Positions 35,658-44,153 of a stretch of DNA of 64,000 nucleotides are shown one piece after another. The notes below the pieces were generated by a model. That model was given only the letters and a program-made list of their open reading frames with translations. It had not been told where the DNA came from and did not search any database. Both the position numbers and the translations under genes were made by a program. Each line of letters opens with the position of its first letter. Positions within the stretch are counted from its first letter, which is position 1. Source of the DNA: Polyangiaceae bacterium (lineage in GTDB: Bacteria; Myxococcota_A; Polyangia; Polyangiales; Polyangiaceae); assembly GCA_041389725.1 (NCBI GenBank), contig JAWKRG010000003.1:1178001-1242000 (forward strand), written 5' to 3'.

Positions 35658-36140
35658 ATGGCCAAGGGCACGAACAAGAAGGAGTTCGGCGACCGCGTCG
35701 TCGCCAACAACCGCCGTGCGCGCTACGAATACGAACTTCTCGACGCGACCGAGGCCGGACTGATGCTGATTGGCAGCGAGGTCCGCGCGCTGCGTGAGCA
35801 CGGCGGCGATCTCTCCGATGCGTGGGTGGACGTCAATCGCAACGAAGCCTGGCTCAAGGGCATGCGCATCCCCTGCCTGAAGCATGCAGCGTTCGCCCAC
35901 GAGGAGAAGCGCTCGCGCAAGTTGCTGCTCCACCGAGCACAGATCGAAAGCCTTCGCGGTTCCGTGGAGCGCGAAGGGCTGACGCTGATCGCGACGAAGT
36001 GCTACTTCAAGAACGGCCGGGCAAAGGTGGAGATCTGCTTGGCGCGCGGCAAGAAGAAGCACGACAAGCGCCACAGCATCAAAGCCAGAGACGCGGACCG
36101 CGAAGCTCGCGCGGCGATGCGGCGAGGTCGGGAGGGATGA
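35658..36140 (+). CDS. smpB: SsrA-binding protein SmpB (160 aa)
   Basis: Length and sequence fit SmpB throughout: NRRARYEYELLDATEAGLML, IGSEVRALREHGGDLSDAWV, ECYFKNGR-like CYFKNGRAKVEICLARGKKKHDKR, and the basic tail KARDADREARAAMRRGREG that enters the decoding centre. It binds tmRNA and brings it to stalled ribosomes for trans-translation. No tmRNA gene is visible in the window. The downstream small gene starts within the stop codon (4-bp overlap). Confidence 0.97.
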   Translation: MAKGTNKKEFGDRVVANNRRARYEYELLDATEAGLMLIGSEVRALREHGGDLSDAWVDVNRNEAWLKGMRIPCLKHAAFAHEEKRSRKLLLHRAQIESLRGSVEREGLTLIATKCYFKNGRAKVEICLARGKKKHDKRHSIKARDADREARAAMRRGREG

Positions 36141-36403
36141 GCTCGTTGATACTGGCACTCGAGCCATCGGGTAGCGCCGCTCTCGAGACCCTCGACGGAG
36201 AGCGCATCACGCTGAATGCCAGCCGAGCGTTCCCTCCCGGCTCCACTCTGCGCGGAGTCGCCGAGGATGAAGCCCGGCCTTTCGAGGTGAAGGTGCGCGG
36301 ATGCAAGCGCACGGACGCAGACGCCGAACGCCCGTTTCGCGTCGAAGGCCGCCTCATCAACCTGTCCCGGCAGCAGCGCGAGCGGCTCAAGGCTCTAGAT
36401 TGA
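36137..36403 (+). CDS. small hypothetical protein, translationally coupled to smpB (88 aa)
   Basis: ATGA overlap with the smpB stop. The product has a beta-rich first part (SSLILALEPSGSAALETLDGERITL), a middle with VRGCKRTDADAE, and an ending FRVEGRLINLSRQQRERLKAL. It is too short for a PilZ domain and I do not recognise a family. No signal or membrane segment, so cytosolic. Its last 17 bases overlap the end of the converging gene. Confidence 0.65.
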   Translation: MSSLILALEPSGSAALETLDGERITLNASRAFPPGSTLRGVAEDEARPFEVKVRGCKRTDADAERPFRVEGRLINLSRQQRERLKALD

Positions 36404-37370
36404 CGGCGGCCCCCACACCGATCCAGATGCCGCCCAAGCGCTGCCGAGTTCCACTGTCGTCCACGTAGGGTACGCGACGCAGCACGATTCCCACATCGGG
36501 ACCGACGGACAGGCTGAAACGCTGGGCGAGGCGTTGTTCCAGATGAAGCCGTACCCCACCGCGCGCGGACCAGCTATCGGCCTGGCCTTTGATGTCGTCG
36601 ACGCTACGCGCACCGCTCACGCGCACCAGCGCTGCAGCGCCTTCCGCCTCCAGTACCAGGTCGGTTCGCTCGCCCACGCGTAGGCCTTGGCCGGCCCGAA
36701 GACTTGCCTCCAGCCAACGGAACGTGGGCTTGTCGCGGGGCGCGGTGAGTTCGCCGGCGTAAGCGGCCAGACCTAGCTCCACGCGGCGCCCCTGGGGAAA
36801 ACGGTAGCCCGCCGCGAGTTGCGGTCCGGCGACAAACCCTGCCTCGGTGAGGTAGGCGCCGCGCGCGCCAGCGCTGACCGCGACCCCTTGCAGGCGCCGC
36901 TCGCGCCGAGCGCGTTCCTCGGCGAGGCGAGCCTGCTCGGCTTCAGCCTCGAGTCGCCGTCCCTCGGCAATGCGGCGGTGGCGAAGGCGCCGCGCAAGCT
37001 CTGCGGCACCAAGTGCAATGCGCCTGGAACGCAGTTGGGCGCTGCCCGTCACACTCACCCCGCGTGCGCCATAAAAGTCGCCTCGATCCCAGAGCTCCAC
37101 GTGCAGCCGATCTTGAGACGGAGCAAGCACGCGGAAGAACACCGTACGCGCGGCATCTGGGTACTTGTCGGAAGGACGCGGCGGCACCTCGATATCGCCG
37201 AGCTCGATGCGGATCAGACGTCGCGCGAGCTGAGCGTCCAGGCGCTTCTCCGCTTTCGAAGTGATCTCCACTACGACCTTGGGCGGCGCCGCGAGTACTC
37301 GCGCTGGTGGCAGTAGGACCGCGAAAGCCACGACCGCGAGAACAGAGGACTTCCCGATAGCCGTTCTCAT
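36387..37370 (-). CDS. secreted protein with C-terminal beta-barrel-like region (327 aa)
   Basis: The ATG at 37370 opens a Sec signal (VLAVVAFAVLLPPARVLAAPP) cleaved after ALA. Residues 30-120 look like a small alpha/beta domain (VVVEITSKAEKRLDAQLARRLIRIE). Residues 125-165 form a charged Arg/Glu/Ala-rich helix, probably coiled coil. The last 170 residues consist of alternating strands with Gly and aromatic residues and end in an aliphatic strand (GGIWIGVGAAVNLEP), as in outer-membrane porin-like barrels. An outer-membrane location is inferred. No specific family recognised. Confidence 0.7.
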   Translation of the reverse strand: MRTAIGKSSVLAVVAFAVLLPPARVLAAPPKVVVEITSKAEKRLDAQLARRLIRIELGDIEVPPRPSDKYPDAARTVFFRVLAPSQDRLHVELWDRGDFYGARGVSVTGSAQLRSRRIALGAAELARRLRHRRIAEGRRLEAEAEQARLAEERARRERRLQGVAVSAGARGAYLTEAGFVAGPQLAAGYRFPQGRRVELGLAAYAGELTAPRDKPTFRWLEASLRAGQGLRVGERTDLVLEAEGAAALVRVSGARSVDDIKGQADSWSARGGVRLHLEQRLAQRFSLSVGPDVGIVLRRVPYVDDSGTRQRLGGIWIGVGAAVNLEP

Positions 37371-37602
37371 GCGATCCACACCAGGTCCCTCGCCTCCCGG
37401 GGCGCGCGGACCCGCATCTTCCGGCACTCGGTGGCCACGGGCAAGAGCTGAGCGTGTGACATCCCAGGGCGCCCAGCACAGCCAGATTCGTGCCGGCTTG
37501 GCGCGAAATTGCCGGGCAGCTCACTTTTGATGATGGCGCCGAGGGCGGACGGCCACCCACGACAGTAGCGACCCACGAGCACTGCGCCTCGGTCGCTCCA
37601 CC

Positions 37603-38778
37603 ATGACGAATGCACGCACCACAAGTGTGCGCGGCGCGCGGCTGCGCGCACGACGCATATTCTGCGAGCAGGTTGCCGCACTGGCCTTGCTGGGCATCGT
37701 ACAAGGCTGCAGCCAACCTGACCTGCCCGCTCGAACACCTGCACGAGCGAGCAGCCAGGTAGCCGCGTGGCCGATGTTCCGGGGCAATGCGCAGCGAACC
37801 GGCCTGGGACTCTCCACTCCGCGCATTCCGCCGCGCTTGCAGTTCCGCTTCGGCACGGCGGGAGAAGTCTGGGCTTCTCCTGCGCTGGGGCCAGATAGCA
37901 GCGTCTACGCGACCTCCCTCGACGGACGGGTGTATGCCATCTCCCCAGAGGGCCGACCTCTTTGGATCTATGCCACCCGCGGAGCCCTCTGGGCCTCGCC
38001 TGCGATCCGCCCCGATGGCTCTGTCGTCGTCGCCGGGGTCGACTCCCACCTCTACGTGATTCGAGAAGGCGCCTTGCTCTGGGAACGCGATCTCGACAAC
38101 TGCGCGTTCTCGTCGCCGTTGATCATGGCAGACGGCAGCATCGTCGTCGGCTCGGGCTCGCACCGCCTCCATGCATTCGCCGCAGACGGCTCCAACTTGT
38201 GGTCCGTCAGCGCGGGCGCGGCTGTCGACTCGTCGCCGAGTCTCGACCACGCTGGCCACTTCGTTGTGGGAACGCGCGGTGCGGGCGTGCTCGTCGTGAC
38301 ACGCGATGGAGGAGTCGTCGCGCGCTTCCGCTGGCCGCGGCCCTTGTCGTCCACGATTGCGGTACGCCAAGACGGGAGCTGGTTGCTCGGAACCGCCGAT
38401 GGGGTGCTTGCGGTCCGTGAGGGGCGAGTGCTTTGGCACGGCGCGCGGGGCGCAGACCTCGTGTCTTCCCCGGGAATCCTGCCGGATGGCTCCCTCGTGG
38501 TCGGCGCCAAGGACGGCCAAGTCTACGGCCTCGATGCCTCGGGCTCCACGCGCTGGCAGGTGCGAACGGGTGGCCCCATCACTTCATCCCCCGCCATTGC
38601 GCGCGACGGAACCGCTTGGATTGGCTCGAACGACGGCAAGCTCTACGCCATCGACGTGGACGGGAATGTCGTCTGGTCGACGCAGTTGGGTGGTCCCATC
38701 CATTCCTCCCCAGCGATCGGTGTGGACGGCACGATTGCAGTGGGCTCCCGGGATGGAGCCATCTACGTCTTCAGGTGA
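37603..38778 (+). CDS. PQQ-type beta-propeller lipoprotein (391 aa)
   Basis: A long basic N-region and hydrophobic core end in GIVQGC (about Cys36). The mature part has at least seven blades of about 40 residues, each built around AWTGS/D-G-x-x-Y-A-I/L-D/S-x-x-G-x-x-x-W, for example SVYATSLDGRVYAISPEGRPLWIY and GTAWIGSNDGKLYAIDVDGNVVW. This is the PQQ-like/WD40-like repeat family found both in quinoprotein dehydrogenases and in BamB. The cofactor-binding and catalytic residues of dehydrogenases are not evident, so a scaffolding or binding role is likelier. It stands alone between converging genes. Confidence 0.85.
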   Translation: MTNARTTSVRGARLRARRIFCEQVAALALLGIVQGCSQPDLPARTPARASSQVAAWPMFRGNAQRTGLGLSTPRIPPRLQFRFGTAGEVWASPALGPDSSVYATSLDGRVYAISPEGRPLWIYATRGALWASPAIRPDGSVVVAGVDSHLYVIREGALLWERDLDNCAFSSPLIMADGSIVVGSGSHRLHAFAADGSNLWSVSAGAAVDSSPSLDHAGHFVVGTRGAGVLVVTRDGGVVARFRWPRPLSSTIAVRQDGSWLLGTADGVLAVREGRVLWHGARGADLVSSPGILPDGSLVVGAKDGQVYGLDASGSTRWQVRTGGPITSSPAIARDGTAWIGSNDGKLYAIDVDGNVVWSTQLGGPIHSSPAIGVDGTIAVGSRDGAIYVFR

Positions 38779-38790
38779 GCGAGCGCTCGG

Positions 38791-39798
38791 TCAAGGTTGG
38801 CTTGTCGTGGTGGACTCGTCTTCCGGCTCGCCGCTCGGAGTCTCGTCGTCGCTCTTGGCGCCACCGTCGGGTTCGCTGCCTGCAGCTCCTGACTTCTTCG
38901 CCAGCTCTGCCTTGAGTTCACGCAGTCGTCGCCCGCTCGGAAAGTCCTTCTCATACTGTTCGGCGAGTTTCTTCGCTCGCTCGACATCGTTCTGCTCGAG
39001 GGCGGCCTCGACCTGACGCGCGAGAGCGTCTTCCGCAAAATCGCCCTTGGGCGAGAGCGCGCGGTAGGCCGCGAAGGCCTTCTGCGCTCCGGGCTTGTCG
39101 CCCGAGCGCTCCAACAGGTTGCCGAGGGTCCAGGCGGCGAGCGGAGCGTTGGGATCCGAGGGGAAGCGGTCGACCACTCGACGCAGCGCGGCGACCGCGC
39201 GTGAACGCTGCCCCGTGGCACGCGCGATATCGACCAGACTCATCAGCTGCTCGGCGGTGGATTGGGTCAGCACGGCGTCGAAGCCGCCCAGCGCATCGAG
39301 CGCACGACTTGCCGCAGCGTACTCGCCCTGTTGCGCCAGACGTTGCCACTCGGGCGCGACGGTTGCCGGCGGCAGGCTCGCCGTGGGCGGTGAAGAAACC
39401 GGCTCCGGCACCTCGACGGACTCTTCCGCCACGACGGGCGCACGCTTCAGCACGCGGGAGGTAGGCGAAAGCTCCGGGTTCGGCGACAGAACGGTCTCGG
39501 GCTCGACCGGCGAAGGGCTCGCCGGCGCGGCGTTCGATTCCCCACGTGCGGGGGGCTCGGCGGCGAGACTGGGCGTGGGACGCTGAGCCGGGCGCATCCA
39601 GCGCGCACCGACGAACACACCAGCGCCGAAAACGATGACCAGCGTGGCAGGAGCCCACCACAGGGCGGCACGCGACAGACTTGGGCGTTGTCGGAGCTCG
39701 GGTTCGAGTTTGGCCCAGACGCTCTCGATTCTTGCTTCCGTGCCGTGATCACGCAGCGCACCGGGATCGATGCGCGGCACTTTCGATGTCTTGCTCAT
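38791..39798 (-). CDS. putative membrane anti-sigma factor with TPR-like periplasmic domain (335 aa)
   Basis: Residues 1-44 are cytosolic and charged (ESVWAKLEPELRQRPSLS), as in the sigma-binding part of FecR-like/zinc-free anti-sigma proteins. One transmembrane helix lies at about 45-65 (ALWWAPATLVIVFGAGVFVG). A Pro/Ser/Glu linker follows to about 150, then TPR-like helical pairs (about 155-300: AASRALDALGGF, RVVDRFPSDPNAPLAAWTLGNLLERSGDKPGAQKAFAAYRAL) and a low-complexity acidic tail. The start has GGAGGACACACC and overlaps the sigma-factor stop by 4 bp. The coupling with the sigma gene and topology support an anti-sigma or sensor role. Confidence 0.82.
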   Translation of the reverse strand: MSKTSKVPRIDPGALRDHGTEARIESVWAKLEPELRQRPSLSRAALWWAPATLVIVFGAGVFVGARWMRPAQRPTPSLAAEPPARGESNAAPASPSPVEPETVLSPNPELSPTSRVLKRAPVVAEESVEVPEPVSSPPTASLPPATVAPEWQRLAQQGEYAAASRALDALGGFDAVLTQSTAEQLMSLVDIARATGQRSRAVAALRRVVDRFPSDPNAPLAAWTLGNLLERSGDKPGAQKAFAAYRALSPKGDFAEDALARQVEAALEQNDVERAKKLAEQYEKDFPSGRRLRELKAELAKKSGAAGSEPDGGAKSDDETPSGEPEDESTTTSQP

Positions 39799-40436
39799 GG
39801 TGTGTCCTCCGCATAGGGAGCGACAAAGTGTTCGTTCAGAAAGCGTTGCGCTCGGGCGATACGGCGCTTGACCGTCGCCAGGGAGCAACCAGTGAGATCT
39901 GCCACCGCTTCGAGACGGTGATGCTCTACGTGTCGGAGAATCCACGCGATGCGGTCGTCCGCAGGCATGGTGCACATCAGCGCGTAGATCTGAGCCAGCT
40001 GCGCGCGTGCCTCGGGGCTCGCGTCCGGCGCTGCCACGGCGTCCAGGTCCACTGGCTCCGAAGCGCCGAGCCCCAGTCCCTGGAGCAAGCGGCGGCGACG
40101 CAAGCGTGAGCGCACCAATCGGACGACGATGGACCCGATCCAAGCCTTGAATGACGACGCCTCACGCAGCTCGTCCAAGCGATGATGCGCGCGGATGAAG
40201 GCGTCATGCACGACGTCCTCCACATCCGTCGCGTTGCCCTGGACGCGGACGCCGAGGTTGAGGGCGAATCCCGCATGTCGGCGATAGAGCACTTCGAAGG
40301 CGTTGATGTGGCCGTCCCGAGCCAGCGCGACCAACTCCGCGTCCCCGAGCTGACCTGCGGGCCCTGCGTCGCGCGCAGGCGCGGGCTCCGCACCAACCAG
40401 GCGCAGATGAGGAGCGGGGGCACGCTTCGGAACCAT
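39795..40436 (-). CDS. ECF-type RNA polymerase sigma factor (213 aa)
   Basis: Region 2 is seen at about residues 33-105 (LVALARDGHINAFEVLYRRHAGFALNLGVRV, VEDVVHDAFIRAHHRLDEL, FKAWIGSIVVRLVRSRLRRRR), and region 4 at about 150-205 (MPADDRIAWILRHVEHHRLEAVADLTGCSLATVKRRIARAQRFL). The HTH in region 4 is typical of ECF sigma factors. It directs RNA polymerase to a specific promoter set, under control of the coupled membrane protein downstream. A possible promoter lies upstream on the minus strand: TTACTT (40490-40485), 17-nt spacer, AAAATA (40467-40462). Confidence 0.92.
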   Translation of the reverse strand: MVPKRAPAPHLRLVGAEPAPARDAGPAGQLGDAELVALARDGHINAFEVLYRRHAGFALNLGVRVQGNATDVEDVVHDAFIRAHHRLDELREASSFKAWIGSIVVRLVRSRLRRRRLLQGLGLGASEPVDLDAVAAPDASPEARAQLAQIYALMCTMPADDRIAWILRHVEHHRLEAVADLTGCSLATVKRRIARAQRFLNEHFVAPYAEDTP

Positions 40437-40461
40437 GCTGTGGATGGACGCCCTGGGGAGC

Positions 40462-40490
40462 TATTTTGGCTCAGGGCCGACACCAAGTAA
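40462..40490 (-). promoter_or_regulatory. possible promoter of the ECF sigma operon
   Basis: Reading on the minus strand, TTACTT at 40490-40485, 17 nt, AAAATA at 40467-40462, about 26 nt before the ATG at 40436. The -10 match is moderate. The whole intergenic segment 40437-40650 is AT-richer than its surroundings. Confidence 0.35.
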
Positions 40491-40650
40491 TAGCGCAGCG
40501 GTTGTTCCGCGTCTCCAACCCTCTGAAATCAATGATATTTTCCGACCATGCGCATTTTCCTTGAGCCGATATGCCGCTTTCAGGCATCTGGCTAGTCGTT
40601 CCGGGTCGTTCAAACTCACTTTCCGTCGGCTCGGAGGAGGAAATTGAACA

Positions 40651-40869
40651 ATGCGTAAGATCTTTGCTCTCGCCCTCACCGTTCCGATGTGTGCCATGGC
40701 CGTTGCTTGCGGCGGTGGCGAAATGCCCGAAGCCAAGGCCCCCGAGGCTTCGGCTCCCGAGGCTCCTGCGGCCCCCGAGGCTCCCGAGGCCCCCGAGGCC
40801 CCCGAGGCGCCCGCTGAGGCTCCTGCCGAGGCACCTGCCGACGCGCCCGCTGAGGGCGGCGGCGAGTGA
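40651..40869 (+). CDS. small Pro/Glu/Ala-repeat lipoprotein (72 aa)
   Basis: ATG with a strong ribosome-binding site (GGAGGAGGAAA), a signal ending MAVAC (Cys20), then a mature part of only 52 residues, nearly all APE/APA repeats (APEAPEAPEAPAEAPAEAP). It has no folded domain and probably serves as a flexible spacer or abundant surface lipoprotein, as in small Lpp-like or antifreeze-like repeats. It is followed at once by an intrinsic terminator, so it forms its own transcription unit. Strong translation and termination signals suggest high expression. Confidence 0.85.
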   Translation: MRKIFALALTVPMCAMAVACGGGEMPEAKAPEASAPEAPAAPEAPEAPEAPEAPAEAPAEAPADAPAEGGGE

Positions 40870-40889
40870 TATCTCGCTGAACGAGAACG

Positions 40890-40926
40890 CGGCCGGGCGG
40901 CATCTGCCTCCCGGCCGTTTTCTTTT
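40890..40926 (+). terminator. intrinsic terminator of the small lipoprotein gene
   Basis: Perfect 8-bp stem CGGCCGGG (40890-40897) / CCCGGCCG (40910-40917), 12-nt loop, then TTTTCTTTTT. This is the clearest rho-independent terminator in the window. Confidence 0.93.
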
Positions 40927-40999
40927 TGTGCCGAGGGTTCGAAGCGTTCACGCGGGACAGAGCGCCCTCGCCGGCGCGCTCCAGCCGATATGCGCGCTC

Positions 41000-42406
41000 T
41001 CAACCAGCTTGCCGCGAAGGGCTGAGATCGACCACGAGGCGCGTTCGGCCGACGAGGATCTCGTCTCCGTGGGCGACCTCTTGCTCACCACGAATCCGCA
41101 CGAACACACCGGTACGCGAACCGAGATCCGTCAACACGACGCTGCCGGCCTGCTCTTCGACCAGACAGTGCTGTGCGCCGACCAGGGGATCGTCGGGGAA
41201 AACGAGATCGCCGATCGCGGAACCAATCTGCAAGGTGTTGCCTCGCGCCACGACGCACGCACCGGGCGCACCCCCCTCCAGGATCTGCACGACCCTGAAC
41301 GAGGAAGGCCATTTGGGCGACGAGTAGAAGTAGGTGGGATCTGGATCCGGCCCATCATCCGAGAGCGGATTCTTCTCCACCCGCACCAGTTGGTCCCCAA
41401 CCACGAACTCGTCCCCGAGCTCCAGCTCGACGGGGGTGCGAATGCGCAGGAATACCCCGTTGCCGTCTTCCAGGTCGTGGAGCCAGAGTCGACCCCTGAC
41501 GTACTTGAGCAGTGCCTCTCGGGGATGAGCGAACTTTTCCCCATCGAGAGTGATGCTGCCCTCGCGCCCCATGATGGCGTCTCCGCCTCGGGGCTCGTAA
41601 CGCTCTGGTCCGCCGGTCAAGCTGCGCATGACGTGCAGGCGGAAGAAGCACTCTCCCGCGTCCGTGGCAGGGGCTGGCGGCTTGGACGGCACCGGAACTT
41701 GCGCCGGGGTTTGCGAGGTGGACTGCGCAGCAGGGGCCGCGGACGCGCGCGCCTCCTTCTTGCTCGCCAGCTTGCGGATGGCTTCGACCTTCGGCGGCTC
41801 CGTGAGCAAGTCCATACCGCCGACGGCACGTCCGGCCAGCACTTCGTCGAACTTGCCTTCGCGCAGCGCCAACACCATCTCCAGGTGTTGCGCTTTCATC
41901 AACGAGCGAACGAACTCTGCAACGTCGGTACGGTTCACCTCGTCGGCGTAAGAGCGCTTGTGGCTCTTGATGATACGCCCACCGTCTGCAAACAGATGTG
42001 TGATGATGTGGGGTTGATCCAGACCAGAGTCCTCGGTCTGAACATGAAAGACGCGTTCCTGGAACTTGATGTTGTTGTTGAACCCCATCTGCGCGCGCCG
42101 AAACACCGGGCGCTTCATCTCCGCTTCGAGTTGCGCGAGCCGCTCGGCGCCGAACTCGGTGATGGCATTGGTCAGATCGCCGTGATCCCCCTCCATCCCT
42201 TCCATGCGCTCGAACGCCATCTGGGCGACGCGCGAGCTCGGGTCGATGCGAAGCGCCTCGGCGAGCAGCTGCTGTCCCTCGCTGTCGTTGGGCCCGGCGG
42301 CGGCCCAGGCGGCGAGCAGCATCACGGCCTGGTCGGGCCGTCCCCGATCGACCAACCACTTTGCCACCTTGACGGCGGAAGCGCGGCTTTCGCTGATGCC
42401 ACTCAT
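41000..42406 (-). CDS. double-FHA-domain signalling protein with helical N-terminus (468 aa)
   Basis: Residues 8-80 are helical and TPR-like (AVMLLAAWAAAGPNDSEGQQLLAEALRIDPSS). Residues 105-200 form a conserved-looking domain (FNNNIKFQERVFHVQTEDSG, IITHLFADGGRIIKSHKRSY) common in myxobacterial regulators. Two FHA domains follow, about 272-345 and 388-462; the second shows the classic pattern TLQIGSAIGDLVFPDDPLVGAQHCLV and LTDLGSRTGVFVRI, although the usual Ser of S-x-x-H is replaced (G-A-Q-H). FHA domains bind phosphothreonine, so the protein may be a reader of one of the nearby Ser/Thr kinases. No membrane segment. Confidence 0.87.
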   Translation of the reverse strand: MSGISESRASAVKVAKWLVDRGRPDQAVMLLAAWAAAGPNDSEGQQLLAEALRIDPSSRVAQMAFERMEGMEGDHGDLTNAITEFGAERLAQLEAEMKRPVFRRAQMGFNNNIKFQERVFHVQTEDSGLDQPHIITHLFADGGRIIKSHKRSYADEVNRTDVAEFVRSLMKAQHLEMVLALREGKFDEVLAGRAVGGMDLLTEPPKVEAIRKLASKKEARASAAPAAQSTSQTPAQVPVPSKPPAPATDAGECFFRLHVMRSLTGGPERYEPRGGDAIMGREGSITLDGEKFAHPREALLKYVRGRLWLHDLEDGNGVFLRIRTPVELELGDEFVVGDQLVRVEKNPLSDDGPDPDPTYFYSSPKWPSSFRVVQILEGGAPGACVVARGNTLQIGSAIGDLVFPDDPLVGAQHCLVEEQAGSVVLTDLGSRTGVFVRIRGEQEVAHGDEILVGRTRLVVDLSPSRQAG

Positions 42407-42505
42407 GGGGTTTTCATCTTCGTCTCGGTGCCACGGACGCGCAAGCATTCAGTGCCGCACCGGGGCGAACCCGGCCGATCCCCGTGGCTTCGAGGCCTCA
42501 CCGCG

Positions 42506-43987
42506 TCAGAGGGCCAGGTTCCTGCCGCGGAGGCGCAGGCCACGCGCAGCGTTGTCCGGCTCCGGCACCAACACCATGCCACCCGGCAAGTGGTCGTAGG
42601 GATGGAAATACCCCGTGACGGATCGGCGCTTGCCCTTGGCATCGACGACTTCGACGGTTTCCGGCGTCCCCGACGGTAGGCCCGGGACGTCGAAGTACGC
42701 CCCCAGCGCCATTTCTTCCCCGTAGATCGAGACGACGCGGTAGCGGGTGGTTGGCCCGGTGCTCACGAAGCGCTGCGCCCCGTTGACGAACGCGATCTTG
42801 TCGAAGAGAGCGCGGAACGTGTAGTCACTGACCCACGTGGGCTCGCAGTACCCCATGAAGTCGCGAGCCTTGCCTTGGGGATCGTACAGCAGCCGATTCG
42901 AAAGACTGTAGCCCCAGGACCCGATGCCGCCGCTAGCGTGCGGGAATGCCGGATCGACGTCCTGGATTTGATTGCCGGGTGCGCAAGGTGCGTGCAGACG
43001 ACCGTGGGCGTGCCCGATTTCGTGGATGAAGGTTTGTGCGGCCTCTTCACCTGGCCAACCGCCGCCGACGCTGCCGCGCAGGTAGGCTTCCTCGCCTGGC
43101 CCGGCCTGACCCACCTGGAACGTCAACCCCAGCACGCAGCCCTGTTGGCAGTAGCCAAACAGCGAATCGGCTGGATTGACGAACCCAAAGTAGTATTCGT
43201 CGAGGGAAGCCTTCCCCGCCTTGATGTCCTCTTGCCGAAAGTACAGCATCGACTGCAGCAACTGAGCCCAACCTTGTCCAGTGCGGTTGATGGGCTGAGT
43301 CCACTGCATGGGTTCGCGCACGCGGATTTCCACCTTGGGCGTGGGATACACGTCGTGCATCGCGCGGCGATACACCTCCAGCTGAGCTTCACCCAAATCG
43401 GGTAGGCGTCCCGAGTTGTCAGCAAAGTACTGCACTGGCACCGCGACCATTTTCAGCGAGGGCCCGGAGTAGGCCGCGTTCATCGCGACGGCGCCCTCGG
43501 CAGGAAAGCGGAAGCCGGGGGTCGCGGGACCCAAGGCGTCCTTGGTGACCTCGTAGAGACCCACGCTGTAGCCGAGATCGCCGGTCATCCGACCGGCGGG
43601 GATGTCGAAATTGAAAGCACTTTCGAAATCGGCTTCGGCGGAACCCGCTCCGACGAAATGCCGAACCTCCTGCGAACCAACGACACCGGTGGAATCGAGG
43701 AGCTCCACCCGGGCGATCACCTCTCGCGGCTGCCAGCCCGGCTCGGGTTGGACGAACACGCGCATCAGCGCGTCTCGGGCCTGAACCACAGGCGCCACGC
43801 GATCCAAGACGGGGTTGCCATCGATCGCCAAGGGGATCTTCACTCCCTGGTAGATCGAAACTTCGTTGATCCGCAGTCCGCTGATCGGCGGCTGGTTGAA
43901 GGCGGGGGCACCGCCGCCGCCATCGCTGTTGGTCCCGCCGCAGCCCGCGGCGAGTGCAAGTATCACAATCGAGCCAACACGCCGCAT
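42506..43987 (-). CDS. metzincin-type zinc metalloprotease lipoprotein (493 aa)
   Basis: Start at 43987 with a GGAGG site and a signal ending LALAAGC (Cys16). Residues 30-190 form an N-terminal beta-rich region (SGLRINEVSIYQGVKIPL). The catalytic centre HEIGHAHGRLH lies at 322-332, the full HExxHxxGxxH zinc motif with Glu323 as base and His332 as third ligand. A Met-turn candidate FMGY (Met378) lies 46 residues later. Cysteines at 280, 284, 335 and 381 may stabilise the fold. It resembles the M66/StcE-like or M64-like secreted proteases of myxobacteria, and probably degrades extracellular protein while lipid-anchored. It runs toward the FHA gene with 99 bp between, possibly one operon. Confidence 0.85.
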   Translation of the reverse strand: MRRVGSIVILALAAGCGGTNSDGGGGAPAFNQPPISGLRINEVSIYQGVKIPLAIDGNPVLDRVAPVVQARDALMRVFVQPEPGWQPREVIARVELLDSTGVVGSQEVRHFVGAGSAEADFESAFNFDIPAGRMTGDLGYSVGLYEVTKDALGPATPGFRFPAEGAVAMNAAYSGPSLKMVAVPVQYFADNSGRLPDLGEAQLEVYRRAMHDVYPTPKVEIRVREPMQWTQPINRTGQGWAQLLQSMLYFRQEDIKAGKASLDEYYFGFVNPADSLFGYCQQGCVLGLTFQVGQAGPGEEAYLRGSVGGGWPGEEAAQTFIHEIGHAHGRLHAPCAPGNQIQDVDPAFPHASGGIGSWGYSLSNRLLYDPQGKARDFMGYCEPTWVSDYTFRALFDKIAFVNGAQRFVSTGPTTRYRVVSIYGEEMALGAYFDVPGLPSGTPETVEVVDAKGKRRSVTGYFHPYDHLPGGMVLVPEPDNAARGLRLRGRNLAL

Positions 43988-44153
43988 CAGACCTCCAGAG
44001 GCGGGCACAGGGAGCGGGACGGAATACCATCCGCCCTCCCCTCGGGCAACGCGGATCCGGCGCCTACACAAGCCTACATGACCGTACCGCCTGCACCCAC
44101 CGGCAGATTTGCTTAGCGACCGAAACCTGGCAAAGATGTACTGACACCCTCGC

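Noticed and set aside
35598..36403. tmRNA gene next to smpB
   Set aside because: smpB is sometimes adjacent to ssrA, but the flanks are coding or too short, and no tRNA-like acceptor or tag reading frame is visible.
36943..38520. 525-codon minus-strand frame
   Set aside because: Antisense to the PQQ-propeller lipoprotein and overlapping the barrel-like gene; no features.
40930..40999. GGTTCGAA stretch reminiscent of a tRNA T-arm
   Set aside because: No acceptor stem, anticodon arm or CCA in the correct spacing.
40571..42679. Long open frame (about 700 codons) on the plus strand over the FHA gene
   Set aside because: Overlaps the small lipoprotein, its terminator and the FHA gene; no recognisable protein features.
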